64,000 nucleotides of DNA from Chitinophagaceae bacterium (GTDB taxonomy: Bacteria > Bacteroidota > Bacteroidia > Chitinophagales > Chitinophagaceae): NCBI GenBank assembly GCA_017307755.1, contig JAFKGQ010000017.1, positions 124,001-188,000 of the forward strand, given 5' to 3'. A model generated the notes under the pieces. That model was not told where the DNA came from and searched no databases. It saw nothing but the letters and a program-made list of their open reading frames with translations. Positions 50,024 to 58,673 of the stretch are shown here, piece by piece. How positions within the stretch are numbered: the stretch's first letter is position 1; the number at the start of each line of letters is the position of its first letter. The translations under genes were made by a program, and so were the position numbers.

Positions 50024-52024
50024 CTACCATTTCAATTCGAGCTTATTGTTCTTTCTTTCGATATCCGCCATCCTTTGGGAGGGGTCGATCTCGATGACCC
50101 GAAGGTCCAGCAGACGGCGATTGACCTCAAACGTATAGGTAGGGCTGGTCCATTTCCAGGGCTCATGACGCGTAGTGGGGATGGAACGATCTTCCACTGG
50201 CTTGCCGCCAAACATGGAGTATTGAGGGATATAAGCCATTTCCTTACTGCCGTCTTTATAGGTCAGCAGCACATCGATGGGCATGGGCATCGCCCCCAAC
50301 ATACGAAGCCTTATTTTGGATTTGCCATTCTCTTCCCATAAACTGTCGATCCCATAATCGATGGTCTTGACGCTGCTGATCCAATACTCTTTGTACCAGT
50401 CCAGTTGAAGACCGCTGACCTTCTCCGCCACCCGTACAAAATCGCCGGCATTGGGGTGCTTAAACCGCCACTCCCGGTAATATTCCAGCAATATCTTGTC
50501 CCGTACAGAGTCGCTTACGATGTATCCTAACTGCTCCAGAAAGATGGCGCCCATGGAATAACTGGCAATGCTATAGGCAAGATTGGTATTGAAATGGTCC
50601 GCGTGTGTCGTAAGAGGTTCCTGATAACCGCTGCGCTCCAGGTCAAAATAAGAATCATAAGAGGGTCCCTGGTTCACGGGCTGTTGTGCATGCCGTTTCT
50701 CCACCAGTTCCTTCAAGCCCTGGTTGTCAGGATGAAGGGCCAGCTCATGGTCATAGTACCAGCCGGATACCCGGCCTTCGGCATAGGTGGTAAAACCTTC
50801 ATCCATCCAGGGGTACAGAGATTCATTGGTGCCCAGCATACCCTGGTACCAGCTGTGCATCCATTCGTGAAAGGCTGTTCCCAGACTGGGGCTCTTGATC
50901 AGTGTGCTCATGGGATATTCCATCCCTCCATCCCCGCCGTGTACAAAAGAATATTGTTTGTAGGGATATGCCCCAAAGGTCTTTTCTATATAAGGTAACA
51001 CCGTTACAGCCGCATCCGCCAGATTATTCCATAGGGTGTCCTGTTTGCGCTCATTGTTCTTATTCTTATACAGGACATTGATGACAAGCCCGCTGGCCGT
51101 CCGGCGCACCAGGTGATGGTACTGCGGATCAGCAGCCCACATAAAGTCATGCACACCCGGCGCTATAAAATGCCATTCAAGCCTATCTCCCGCCGGACGC
51201 ACCACTTTCACGCCAGGCGCTTCATAACCATAACCTATTTGCGCCGCATTCTGCAGATAGCCCGTGCCCCCCAATATATAGGTCTTATCGATATTGATCT
51301 TTACGTCATAGTCACCCCAGACCCCGTAAAACTCCCGGGCCACATAGGGCGTAGGATGCCATCCCTCATAATCGTATTCACACATTTTGGGATACCATTG
51401 GCTCATGGAATAACGTACCCCCGTTTCGGGATTATCCCTGCCGCTCCGGCGTATTTGCAAGGGCACCTGCGCTTCAAACTGCATGTCAAAGACCACGGTG
51501 GTCTTTGGCAATATGGGTTTGGTAAGGTTCACTTCCATGATCGTCTCCTCTACCTGAAAAGGCTGCGCTGCTCCATTCATGGAGAGCGAGATCACTTTCT
51601 GATACCCGATTTCTTCCGGTCTGAGATGCTGGATACGGTCCTTTACCCGGGAGTCCCAGTCCTGCTGTTCATGTCCCCTCCTGCCATAGGTGATCTTCCC
51701 CAGCTCCTGGCTACGGGTGTCCATCATGCTGCCCGGCTGAAAGGCATTCCAATACAAATGGTAAAATACTTTGTATAAAGTATCCGGGGAATTATTGGTA
51801 TAGGCCAACGACTGACGACCGGCAAGACGGTTGGTCGTCACATCCATATTGATGTCCATGGTATACTTCACACGCTGCTGCCACCTGTCCGGTTGCGCGG
51901 GAGTCTGGAAAACGGATTCACTGGAAAATATAATCCGTTTTCCAGACAGATCTAATGTCCTTCCTTCGGAAAGCCCCGGAAGGGATAATACCATCCAGAC
52001 CAGAAGAGTTGTTCTCATGCTCAT
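50024..52024 (-). CDS. M1-family zinc metallopeptidase with an in-frame palindromic element
   Basis: 666 residues from the ATG at 52024 (an ATG two codons later is equally good; an upstream GTG is rejected). Counting from that GTG at 52036, the zinc site is HEWMH (390-394) with E413 in MDEGFTTY, and the exopeptidase-type loop is GGMEYPMS (about 370). The N-terminal domain is beta-rich. A signal peptide (MRTTLLVWMVLSLPGLSEG) suggests periplasmic or surface location. Right after it, about residues 31-45 (SGKRIIFSSESVFQT) are encoded by palindromic element I; similar SGKR-IF peptides would be read from elements D and G. Confidence 0.9.
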   Translation of the reverse strand: MSMRTTLLVWMVLSLPGLSEGRTLDLSGKRIIFSSESVFQTPAQPDRWQQRVKYTMDINMDVTTNRLAGRQSLAYTNNSPDTLYKVFYHLYWNAFQPGSMMDTRSQELGKITYGRRGHEQQDWDSRVKDRIQHLRPEEIGYQKVISLSMNGAAQPFQVEETIMEVNLTKPILPKTTVVFDMQFEAQVPLQIRRSGRDNPETGVRYSMSQWYPKMCEYDYEGWHPTPYVAREFYGVWGDYDVKINIDKTYILGGTGYLQNAAQIGYGYEAPGVKVVRPAGDRLEWHFIAPGVHDFMWAADPQYHHLVRRTASGLVINVLYKNKNNERKQDTLWNNLADAAVTVLPYIEKTFGAYPYKQYSFVHGGDGGMEYPMSTLIKSPSLGTAFHEWMHSWYQGMLGTNESLYPWMDEGFTTYAEGRVSGWYYDHELALHPDNQGLKELVEKRHAQQPVNQGPSYDSYFDLERSGYQEPLTTHADHFNTNLAYSIASYSMGAIFLEQLGYIVSDSVRDKILLEYYREWRFKHPNAGDFVRVAEKVSGLQLDWYKEYWISSVKTIDYGIDSLWEENGKSKIRLRMLGAMPMPIDVLLTYKDGSKEMAYIPQYSMFGGKPVEDRSIPTTRHEPWKWTSPTYTFEVNRRLLDLRVIEIDPSQRMADIERKNNKLELKW
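51904..51984 (-). repeat. Composite palindromic element, copy I, inside the M1 peptidase gene
   Basis: Perfect 14-bp arms TCTGGAAAACGGAT (51904-51917) and its complement (51933-51946). The loop box TATATTTT (minus; plus 51925-51932) follows TTAG at exactly 19 bases. One small hairpin with CCTTC/GAAGG lies beyond it. The element keeps the reading frame and encodes the segment just after the signal peptide. Confidence 0.8.
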
Positions 52025-52032
52025 ATTAGTGA

Positions 52033-52284
52033 GCACCGGGTATGGTTATTCCGAAAATGTAACCCATCCCCGGTGCACCGCTTATGATGGGCCTTCGGCC
52101 GTAGCCTTCGTTCAGTTCCAACACTGTTGGACCCTTTCCTCGGCTACTTCGGTGGAGCTGCTTCGACACGCTCCTCCTCGATAGAGCTACGATCGCAACA
52201 CTGTTGCGACCTTGCCCGCAACCTTCGCCTAGCTCGGTTGCCTTCGCTATCGCTCGGTTACAGCCAGCAGACCTGTGGTCTGCT
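52033..52284 (-). repeat. Composite palindromic element, copy J, upstream of the M1 peptidase
   Basis: Outer arms GCACCGGG (52033-52040) and CCCGGTGC (52069-52076). The loop box TACATTTT (minus; plus 52054-52061) is preceded at 19 bases by TAAG instead of TTAG. The long array holds GGCC-TTC-GGCC (52090-52100), TCCAAC-ACT-GTTGGA (52117-52131), GGAGC/GCTCC (52154-52174), TCGCAAC-ACT-GTTGCGA (52193-52209) and AGCAGACC-TGT-GGTCTGCT (52266-52284). The box lies 29 bases before the M1 start. Confidence 0.82.
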
Positions 52285-52286
52285 TT

Positions 52287-52727
52287 TTATAATGTAATGC
52301 CGTCCCTTTTCAGCTGCCCCTCGCTGCTAAAAGTGAGATTCCTCTTCGACAGGGTGCCATTGGAAACTGAGATCGTATACTCCACTTTTCCTCCCGGCAG
52401 ATCCCGATGGGTCACGGAGCCTATTTTCCAGTCGGCATATTTACTTTTGGAAAGACCGTCTTTCACGGACGCAGGGATATCCTCTTCCTTTATCTTCTTC
52501 TCCGACTGCTGCCACTCTCCCTTGCTGTTGTACTTGGCCACGTATTCGTTATCACCCAGGGTAAAAGTAGCTTGGAAAGAGGTTGTCCTGTCTTTCCAGG
52601 TGACAGCCTTGGCACTGGGATATTTTACTTTGAAGGAGTCGGTCACGACACCAGGTATCTTCCTGAATTGCGCATGGACGCTTATAAAGAATAAACTACT
52701 GATAAAAAGAAACGCTAACTTTTTCAT
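52287..52727 (-). CDS. PepSY-like exported protein
   Basis: 146 residues with a clear signal peptide (MKKLAFLFISSLFFISVHAQ) and a putative beta-lactamase-inhibitor-like PepSY_like fold: KVKYPSAKAVTWKDRTTSFQ, then FTLGDNEYVAKYNSKGEWQQ and a closing KVEYTISVSN strand. Family members are small periplasmic proteins of unclear role. It is the last gene of the pssA-purS-rsmI unit (14 bases after rsmI) and is followed directly by the hairpin array of element J. Confidence 0.85.
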   Translation of the reverse strand: MKKLAFLFISSLFFISVHAQFRKIPGVVTDSFKVKYPSAKAVTWKDRTTSFQATFTLGDNEYVAKYNSKGEWQQSEKKIKEEDIPASVKDGLSKSKYADWKIGSVTHRDLPGGKVEYTISVSNGTLSKRNLTFSSEGQLKRDGITL

Positions 52728-52741
52728 ATCTGTATTTTAAA

Positions 52742-53437
52742 TTAATCTGATGCCGCCTCTCTCGATCTCCCCCTCTCCTGCCCTTCCACCGTAATGACGA
52801 TCTCCCCTTTTACACCCTTCTCCCGGTAATACGCACACACGTCTTTTAAACTACCCCGTCTGTTCTCCTCAAACACCTTTGTCAGTTCCCGGCTTACACA
52901 GCACTGTCTTTCCTCCCCAAAATACTGAATAAAATCTTCCAATGTCTTCACCAATCTCATAGGACTTTCATAAAATATGAGAGTCCGCTCTTCCTGGGCC
53001 AGTTGTTTCAGCAAGGTCTGCCTTCCTTTTTTTAAAGGGAGAAAGCCCTCAAAACAAAAACGTTGCATAGGTATCCCACTATTTACCAATGCTGGAACAA
53101 ACGCAGTAGCCCCTGGTAAACATTCCACCTTAACCCCGGTCTTTATACACTCTCGTATCAATAAATAGGCGGGATCCGATACGCCGGGAGTACCGGCATC
53201 CGTCAACAGGGCCATCGTCTTACCCTGCAATAGTTGGTCCACCAGATGATGCAATATCTTGTGCTCATTATGCTGGTGATACGGTGACAAAGGCTTGATG
53301 ATCTGGTAATGATTCAGCAGCCTGGAGGAATTCCGGGTATCTTCCGCCAGAACAAGGTCCGCTGACTTCAACACTTCCAGCGCCCTTAATGTAATGTCCT
53401 GCAGGTTACCGATGGGAGAAGGAACAATATAGAGCAA
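52742..53437 (-). CDS. rsmI: 16S rRNA (cytidine-1402-2'-O)-methyltransferase
   Basis: 231 residues of the tetrapyrrole-methylase fold: opening LYIVPSPIGNLQDITLRALE, then LVLAEDTRNSSRLLNHY, LLTDAGTPGVSDPAYLLI and YESPMRLVKTL. It modifies C1402 in the ribosomal decoding centre. The start codon is 8 bases after the purS stop. The C-terminus is short and basic. Confidence 0.94.
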   Translation of the reverse strand: MLYIVPSPIGNLQDITLRALEVLKSADLVLAEDTRNSSRLLNHYQIIKPLSPYHQHNEHKILHHLVDQLLQGKTMALLTDAGTPGVSDPAYLLIRECIKTGVKVECLPGATAFVPALVNSGIPMQRFCFEGFLPLKKGRQTLLKQLAQEERTLIFYESPMRLVKTLEDFIQYFGEERQCCVSRELTKVFEENRRGSLKDVCAYYREKGVKGEIVITVEGQERGRSREAASD

Positions 53438-53445
53438 TGCCGTGA

Positions 53446-53691
53446 TTAGTTTACCGCGATCTCGAAGTATTCCATAACAGGATTGGCCAGCAGCTTCTTA
53501 CCAGCCTCTTCAGCAATCTGCCGGGCCTCGTCAGCCGAGCCGGCTTCCACCTGTAAGGCAATGCTTTTGCCGATACGGACGTCGCTGACGCTCTTGATCC
53601 CCAGGCTCTGCAGACCACTCATCACCGCCTTGCCTTGCGGATCCAACAATTCCTTTAACGGCATAACTTTTACCTGAACAGAGAAGGTCAT
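53446..53691 (-). CDS. purS: Phosphoribosylformylglycinamidine synthase subunit PurS
   Basis: 81 residues with the typical small-subunit pattern: VKVMPLKELLDPQGKAV, GLQSLGIKSVSDVRIGKSIA and a C-terminal NPVMEYFEIAVN. With PurL and PurQ (not in the window) it forms the amidotransferase of purine synthesis. It lies 6 bases after pssA and 8 before rsmI, so all are co-transcribed. Confidence 0.93.
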   Translation of the reverse strand: MTFSVQVKVMPLKELLDPQGKAVMSGLQSLGIKSVSDVRIGKSIALQVEAGSADEARQIAEEAGKKLLANPVMEYFEIAVN

Positions 53692-53697
53692 ACTGAA

Positions 53698-54471
53698 TTA
53701 TTTATTTTGTAATGCTTTTTTTTCTGCGAGCAAAGATACAATAATGTAGAAAATGAACACCACAGGTACAGCCAGCCACCTCAAAAAGATGGCGGCGATG
53801 ATCGCCAGCACCACCAATATCAGCTTGGGAAGGTTGCTCTTCAACGTATAATCCGAAAACTTCAGGGCCATGATGGGAAGGTTGCTGGTCATCAGCCAGG
53901 ACAGCAGCAGGATCACACCATAAAGAAGCCACTTATTCAGCAGCAGCGAGATCACGGTGTCGTTGCCCGAATACCAGTAGATCAAAGGCATGCTGGCCAC
54001 GAGTATCCCGGCAGCCGGTGTAGGAACCCCTTTGAACCCATATCGTTGCGTCTCGTCGACATTGAATTTCGCCAACCTGAATGCCGCTGCGCACGGGAAT
54101 AGCAAAGCGGGGAAAAATAAGAGGGGAGAAACATCAAGACCGTTTAACTGCCTGGCAAAACTCATTCGGAGGAACTGATAAAGGATCATGCCCGGAGCAA
54201 CCCCAAAACTCACCACGTCAGCCAGGGAATCCAGCTGCTTGCCGAGAGGGGATGTAGCCTTAAATATCCGCGCCACCAGCCCATCCAGAAAGTCTATCAG
54301 ACCCGCCAGCCCAATAAATAAAGAGGCGATGCCCACTCTTTCCGGTATACCTATATACTGCGTCCCGTCCGCATTATACATGATGGCAATGCCATTTTGT
54401 AACGTAAAGATCACTGCGATGCACCCAAAAAACAAATTCAGTAAGGTAAACAGGTTCGGTATGTTTTTCAT
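53698..54471 (-). CDS. pssA: CDP-diacylglycerol-serine O-phosphatidyltransferase
   Basis: 257 residues with several membrane helices and an exact CDP-alcohol phosphotransferase motif DGx2ARx8Gx3Dx3D, seen in DGLVARIFKATSPLGKQLDS and the following LAD. It makes phosphatidylserine, the precursor of phosphatidylethanolamine, in the inner membrane. It begins the four-gene unit pssA-purS-rsmI-PepSY. Confidence 0.93.
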   Translation of the reverse strand: MKNIPNLFTLLNLFFGCIAVIFTLQNGIAIMYNADGTQYIGIPERVGIASLFIGLAGLIDFLDGLVARIFKATSPLGKQLDSLADVVSFGVAPGMILYQFLRMSFARQLNGLDVSPLLFFPALLFPCAAAFRLAKFNVDETQRYGFKGVPTPAAGILVASMPLIYWYSGNDTVISLLLNKWLLYGVILLLSWLMTSNLPIMALKFSDYTLKSNLPKLILVVLAIIAAIFLRWLAVPVVFIFYIIVSLLAEKKALQNK

Positions 54472-54533
54472 TATATTATCTTTCCCGCCTGAAAATTAGT
54501 ATTTTATTCGTTTATTTCCACTTCATGCCGCTC

Positions 54534-54634
54534 CTATCTCCTTTACGTGGCCAATCCTATCCCCTTCTCATCATTGCCGCCATCTCCTTTATCTGGCCGC
54601 CTCTATCCCCTTCTCATCGCCGCCTCTATCTCCT
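54534..54634. repeat. Imperfect tandem repeat (period about 46) at the pepP 3' end
   Basis: CTATCCCCTTCTCATC occurs at 54557 and 54604, each followed by GCCGCC and then CTCC; ATCTCCTTTA-TGGCC is also repeated (54537 and 54581). In the pepP direction the downstream copy would read EMAAMMRRG-stop, echoing the real C-terminus EIEAAMRRG. Confidence 0.7.
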
Positions 54635-55895
54635 CGACGGTGATCGGCACTTTCTCCATCAGGTCCCTGCAACCGTCCCGGGTGATCCACACGTCATTCT
54701 CGATGCGTATCCCCATTTGCTCCTCTTCGATGTAGATACCCGGCTCGACAGTTAGCACCATCCCTTCTTCTATAGGACCCGAACGGGGCCCCAGGTCATG
54801 CACATCAATACCCAGATGATGGGATATACCATGATACATGTATTTAAAATAGGCCGGATTTTCAGGGGTTTGGTTCTTTATATCAGCCTCTGTCAGCAGC
54901 CCTATGTTTAAAAACGATTTTCCCGCCTCTACCCCTATCTGTTTATTATATTCTGAAAAAGTTAGTCCGGGTTTTAACAGACTTTTTGCAAATCGATGTA
55001 GGTGCAAACAGGCATTATAGACCTCCTTCTGCCGTTTGGAGAACTTTCCGTTCACCGGCACCGTACGGGTGAGATCCGCGCTGTATCCTCCATAATCAGC
55101 ACCAAAATCCATCAGCACAAGCTCTCCATCCTTACACTCCTGGTCATTGGTGATATAATGCAAGGTCCGAGCCCTGTCGCCGGAGGCGACGATGCTGCTG
55201 TATGCCGGACCAGCGCTGCGCCGGGAGATAAAAGAGTGATAAATCTCCGCCTCTACCTCATACTCCATCACCCCGGGCTGTATAAAGGTCAGCAGACGGG
55301 AGAACGTAGCATGGGTAATATCCACCGCCGCCTGCATCATCTCGATCTCCACAGGAGACTTCAAAACCCGGAGTTTTTTCATAATTGGCGCACTCCTCAC
55401 ATATCTGTGCAAGGGATAACGCTGCTGCATTTCCGCTATAAAACGATACTCCCTCGTCAATGCAGACCCGGATTTACGGTCATTCTCATTGCTGCTGAGG
55501 TAAATATTCTCCGCCAGATGTACCCATTGTTGCAGCAGCGAGTCTGCCATATCCAGCCATAGGATGGTCTGTATGCCTGATATAGCCCTGGCCTCCTCGG
55601 CCCGCAATCTCCTGCCATCCCATTTTTCCTTCATCTCATTGGGTCTTATCAGCACCAGCACCTCCCTGTAACGGGCTTCCGGATGATCCGGGAAAAGTAT
55701 TACCATGCTGTCCTCCTGCCAGATACCCGATAACCAAAAGAGATTGCTGTTCTGACGAAAGGGATAATGAGCATCCCCATTGGAAGGCATCTCGTCATTA
55801 CTGACAAAAATGGCGATCGACCCGGGTAACATCTCCTGTATAAAACGGCCCCTGTTGGCAGTAAAAAGTTCCGGTCGCTGAGGGAAATATTTCAT
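54603..55895 (-). CDS. pepP: Xaa-Pro aminopeptidase (M24B family)
   Basis: 430 residues from the ATG at 55895; an earlier in-frame codon at 55952 adds 19 residues with no family similarity. The N-terminal aminopeptidase-P domain includes FVSNDEMPSNGDAHYPFRQ. The creatinase-fold domain has metal ligands in LMDFGADYGGYSADLTRT (two aspartates), GISHHLGIDVHDLG (histidine), LTVEPGIY and GIRIENDVWIT (glutamates). It removes N-terminal residues before proline in the cytoplasm. A tandem repeat duplicates the end of the gene, and the upstream region is shared with pckA and contains a strong dyad. Confidence 0.92.
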   Translation of the reverse strand: MKYFPQRPELFTANRGRFIQEMLPGSIAIFVSNDEMPSNGDAHYPFRQNSNLFWLSGIWQEDSMVILFPDHPEARYREVLVLIRPNEMKEKWDGRRLRAEEARAISGIQTILWLDMADSLLQQWVHLAENIYLSSNENDRKSGSALTREYRFIAEMQQRYPLHRYVRSAPIMKKLRVLKSPVEIEMMQAAVDITHATFSRLLTFIQPGVMEYEVEAEIYHSFISRRSAGPAYSSIVASGDRARTLHYITNDQECKDGELVLMDFGADYGGYSADLTRTVPVNGKFSKRQKEVYNACLHLHRFAKSLLKPGLTFSEYNKQIGVEAGKSFLNIGLLTEADIKNQTPENPAYFKYMYHGISHHLGIDVHDLGPRSGPIEEGMVLTVEPGIYIEEEQMGIRIENDVWITRDGCRDLMEKVPITVEEIEAAMRRG

Positions 55896-55979
55896 AATGA
55901 AATGATTCTGATGACGACCCAAGTTCGTCAATTTATCGAATGAATTTATCAATCCGCCTTGTTTAGCAAAAACGCTCTA

Positions 55980-55997
55980 AACTAACGCTCGTTAGTT
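55980..55997. promoter_or_regulatory. Perfect dyad AACTAACG-CT-CGTTAGTT (TetR-type operator candidate)
   Basis: Eight-base arms separated by two bases, between the divergent pepP and pckA genes. The form resembles operators of TetR-family repressors. No TetR gene is in the window. Confidence 0.55.
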
Positions 55998-56063
55998 AGA
56001 ATTAATTCAAACAATATAATATTAAATTTGATTCCATCAAATTTGAGCACCTTTTCCGGCCTT

Positions 56064-56093
56064 GTCTTAGAAAAAATTAAATTTACCTTTGCT
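56064..56093 (+). promoter_or_regulatory. Promoter of pckA (TTG-N19-TACCTTTG)
   Basis: TTG at 56064-56066 and TACCTTTG at 56086-56093 with 19 bases between, a full match to the Bacteroidetes pattern, 21 bases before the ATG. Confidence 0.7.
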
Positions 56094-56113
56094 AAAACAA
56101 ACGAATCGCTGCC

Positions 56114-57727
56114 ATGTCAGTTCCCACTACTGTTTCTATTCCTAAGGACAAGTTATCTCAAATTGGTTTAAAAGTTTCCGGTAACATTCATTATCAGCTG
56201 CCTCCGGAAGAGCTGATACAGGACACGCTCCGTAGAAAGGAAGGGGTCCTCAATGACACAGGCGCCCTGGTGGTCCGTACGGGTGAATTTACGGGACGTA
56301 GCCCAAAAGACAGGTATATCGTAAGGGACAGCATTACGGCAGACACCATCCATTGGAATGATTTCAACCAGCCGATGGACGGCAAATATTTTGACATCAT
56401 ACTGGCTTGCATCACCGCCTATCTCAATCGTCAACCCGAGCTCTGGGTACGGGATTGCTATGTATGCGCCGATCCCCGTCATCGCCTGAATATCCGGGTC
56501 ATAAACGAAACGCCTGCTATCAATCTTTTTGCTTACAATATGTTCCTCCGGCCCACCGAGGAAGAACTGGAAAACTTCCATGCCGACTGGCAGATCCTTT
56601 CCGCACCGGGGCTTAAGCTCGACGCCGGTGCCTGCGGCACCCGCCAGCACAACGCGGTAGTGGTTTCTTTCCGGCATAAGATGATCCTTATCGCCGGCAC
56701 AGGCTACACAGGCGAAACAAAAAAGGCTGTATTCACCATCCTGAACTACCTGCTCCCAAAGGAAAAAGGCATCCTCAGCATGCACTGTTCCGCCAATAAG
56801 GGACAGGAAGGGGACACAGCCATCTTCTTTGGACTCAGCGGCACCGGTAAGACGACTTTAAGCGCCGATCCGCACCGCAAGCTCATCGGAGATGACGAAC
56901 ATGGCTGGACAGACGACAATGTGTTTAATTTCGAAGGCGGCTGTTATGCAAAATGTATCAATCTGAAGGAAGACAAGGAGCCCGAGATCTATCATGCCAT
57001 CCGTCCGGGGGCCCTGGTGGAAAATATAAAATTCTATCCCGGCACAGACCAGATCAACTTCGAGGACGGCTCTGTCACAGAGAACACCCGTGTTTCCTAT
57101 CCCCTGTCCTATATCGGCAATTCCCTCGAACCCTCCATCGGGAACATGCCAAAAAATATCTTCTTCCTCACCTGTGATGCGTACGGGGTACTCCCCCCCG
57201 TGGCCAGACTTACACCCGGACAGGCTATGTACCAGTTCATTTCCGGCTATACAGCCAAAGTTGCAGGTACGGAGACGGGTATAACAGAACCCAAGCCCAC
57301 ATTCAGCGCCTGTTTCGGCGCCCCCTTTTTACCTCTTCATCCCGGCCGTTATGCAGAGATCCTCGGTAAGAAAATGAAGGAACATGGAGTAAAGGTGTGG
57401 ATGATCAACACAGGCTGGTCCGGGGGACCTTACCTGAAAGGCCAGCGTATCAAACTGGCGTATACACGTGCGATGATTACCGCAGCCCTGGAAGGCCGGC
57501 TGGATAACGCAGAATATGATACGCATGGCGTATTTGGAATGGCCATGCCCCTCACCTGCCCCGGCGTCCCCTCCGAACTCCTCAATCCCCGTAACACCTG
57601 GTCCGATCCGGCCGAATACGATCAAATGGCAAACGACCTCGCCGGCTGGTTTATCAATAATTTTAAAAAGTACGAAGAAGGCGTTACCTCCGAAGTCCGT
57701 GCAGCAGCCCCCACCCCCGGCAAATGA
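56114..57727 (+). CDS. pckA: Phosphoenolpyruvate carboxykinase (ATP)
   Basis: 537 residues. The P-loop is GLSGTGKTTLSADPHR (240-255) followed by the kinase-2-like LIGDDEHGWTDDNVF. Substrate-site segments are TGEFTGRSPKDRYIV (near 57-71) and ACGTRQHNAVVVSFRH. It converts oxaloacetate and ATP to phosphoenolpyruvate in gluconeogenesis. It has a well-formed promoter and a dyad operator candidate upstream, so its expression is probably controlled at that point. Confidence 0.96.
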   Translation: MSVPTTVSIPKDKLSQIGLKVSGNIHYQLPPEELIQDTLRRKEGVLNDTGALVVRTGEFTGRSPKDRYIVRDSITADTIHWNDFNQPMDGKYFDIILACITAYLNRQPELWVRDCYVCADPRHRLNIRVINETPAINLFAYNMFLRPTEEELENFHADWQILSAPGLKLDAGACGTRQHNAVVVSFRHKMILIAGTGYTGETKKAVFTILNYLLPKEKGILSMHCSANKGQEGDTAIFFGLSGTGKTTLSADPHRKLIGDDEHGWTDDNVFNFEGGCYAKCINLKEDKEPEIYHAIRPGALVENIKFYPGTDQINFEDGSVTENTRVSYPLSYIGNSLEPSIGNMPKNIFFLTCDAYGVLPPVARLTPGQAMYQFISGYTAKVAGTETGITEPKPTFSACFGAPFLPLHPGRYAEILGKKMKEHGVKVWMINTGWSGGPYLKGQRIKLAYTRAMITAALEGRLDNAEYDTHGVFGMAMPLTCPGVPSELLNPRNTWSDPAEYDQMANDLAGWFINNFKKYEEGVTSEVRAAAPTPGK

Positions 57728-57945
57728 CCCCCGGGGGCCTGGTCGGGTCGCCCTCCATACCCAAAACTTCCCCGGCGCCAGCGGGACTCCTATACCCAAA
57801 ACCTCCCCTCACGCCTGTCGGCGGGTCGTACTCAAAAAGTACTTTAAAAAAAAGTTAACAAAAATTTTGTGTTTTAGAAAGAAAATCCAGAACTTGGCGG
57901 CACAATTTTCAATCGAGAGTCTACGATTGTTTGCCAAAACTAACT

Positions 57946-57967
57946 CCATCACCTGATGGGGTTTTTT
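57946..57967 (+). terminator. Intrinsic terminator, possibly of pckA
   Basis: CCATCA (57946-57951) and TGATGG (57954-57959) with a two-base loop, then GG and six T. It is about 220 bases after the pckA stop; the intervening sequence shows only short CCCAAAAC-TCCCC repeats and no gene. Confidence 0.6.
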
Positions 57968-58011
57968 CTTTTAAAGACCTTCCCCGACCTCAGATGGCAG
58001 GATCCTGCCGG

Positions 58012-58647
58012 TCAGAACAATCCATACAATTGCGAGTCTATCCGCGTAATGATCTCACCCAGATGCTCTTCATTCTCCGGAAATTTATTCTTGTCGATAT
58101 CGACGATGAGTAATGGACCTTCTTTATAACCCTCGATCCATTTGTTGTAAAAATCGTTTAACCGTTTGAGATAATCCAGCCGTATGTTCTCTTCGTATTC
58201 ACGCCCTCGTTTCTGTATCTGCGCTACCAGGGTCGGTACGGAAGCCTGTAGATAGATCAGCAGGTCCGGCGGCTGCACCATCCTTTTCAGGGTCTGAAAG
58301 AACTGGAAGTAATTGTTATAATCCCGCTTGCTCATCAGCCCCATTTCATGCAGGTTGGGCGCAAATATGTGCGCATCTTCATAGATCGTTCTGTCCTGGA
58401 TCACCGTCTCCGTACCCGTATGTATCTCCAGCAGCTGATTCAGACGGCTGTTCAAAAAGAATATTTGGAGATTAAAGCTCCACCTGGGCATGTCCTCATA
58501 GAAATCGTTCAGATAAGGATTGTGGTCGACATCCTCGAATTGAGGTATCCAACGATAATGTTTGCTCAGCATCTCCGTCAGCGTAGTCTTGCCCGCACCG
58601 ATGTTTCCAGCTACCGCAATATGCTTGGGTTTCTTAGTTTTTGCCAT
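58012..58647 (-). CDS. Deoxynucleoside kinase
   Basis: 211 residues. The P-loop is GNIGAGKTT (14-22), the DRS-like motif is QDRTIYEDAHIF and the lid contains KRGREYEENI. The W-x-FNLQIFFLNSR segment is typical of bacterial deoxyguanosine/deoxyadenosine kinases. It salvages deoxynucleosides in the cytoplasm; base preference cannot be fixed by reading. It follows trpS by 26 bases and may share its transcript. Confidence 0.9.
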   Translation of the reverse strand: MAKTKKPKHIAVAGNIGAGKTTLTEMLSKHYRWIPQFEDVDHNPYLNDFYEDMPRWSFNLQIFFLNSRLNQLLEIHTGTETVIQDRTIYEDAHIFAPNLHEMGLMSKRDYNNYFQFFQTLKRMVQPPDLLIYLQASVPTLVAQIQKRGREYEENIRLDYLKRLNDFYNKWIEGYKEGPLLIVDIDKNKFPENEEHLGEIITRIDSQLYGLF

Positions 58648-58673
58648 GAAGGGTTTAAGATATTAATTCTTTT

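Noticed and set aside
57860..57967. tRNA or structured RNA between pckA and the deoxynucleoside kinase gene
   Set aside because: Only the short terminator hairpin is convincing; no cloverleaf or T-loop sequence was found.
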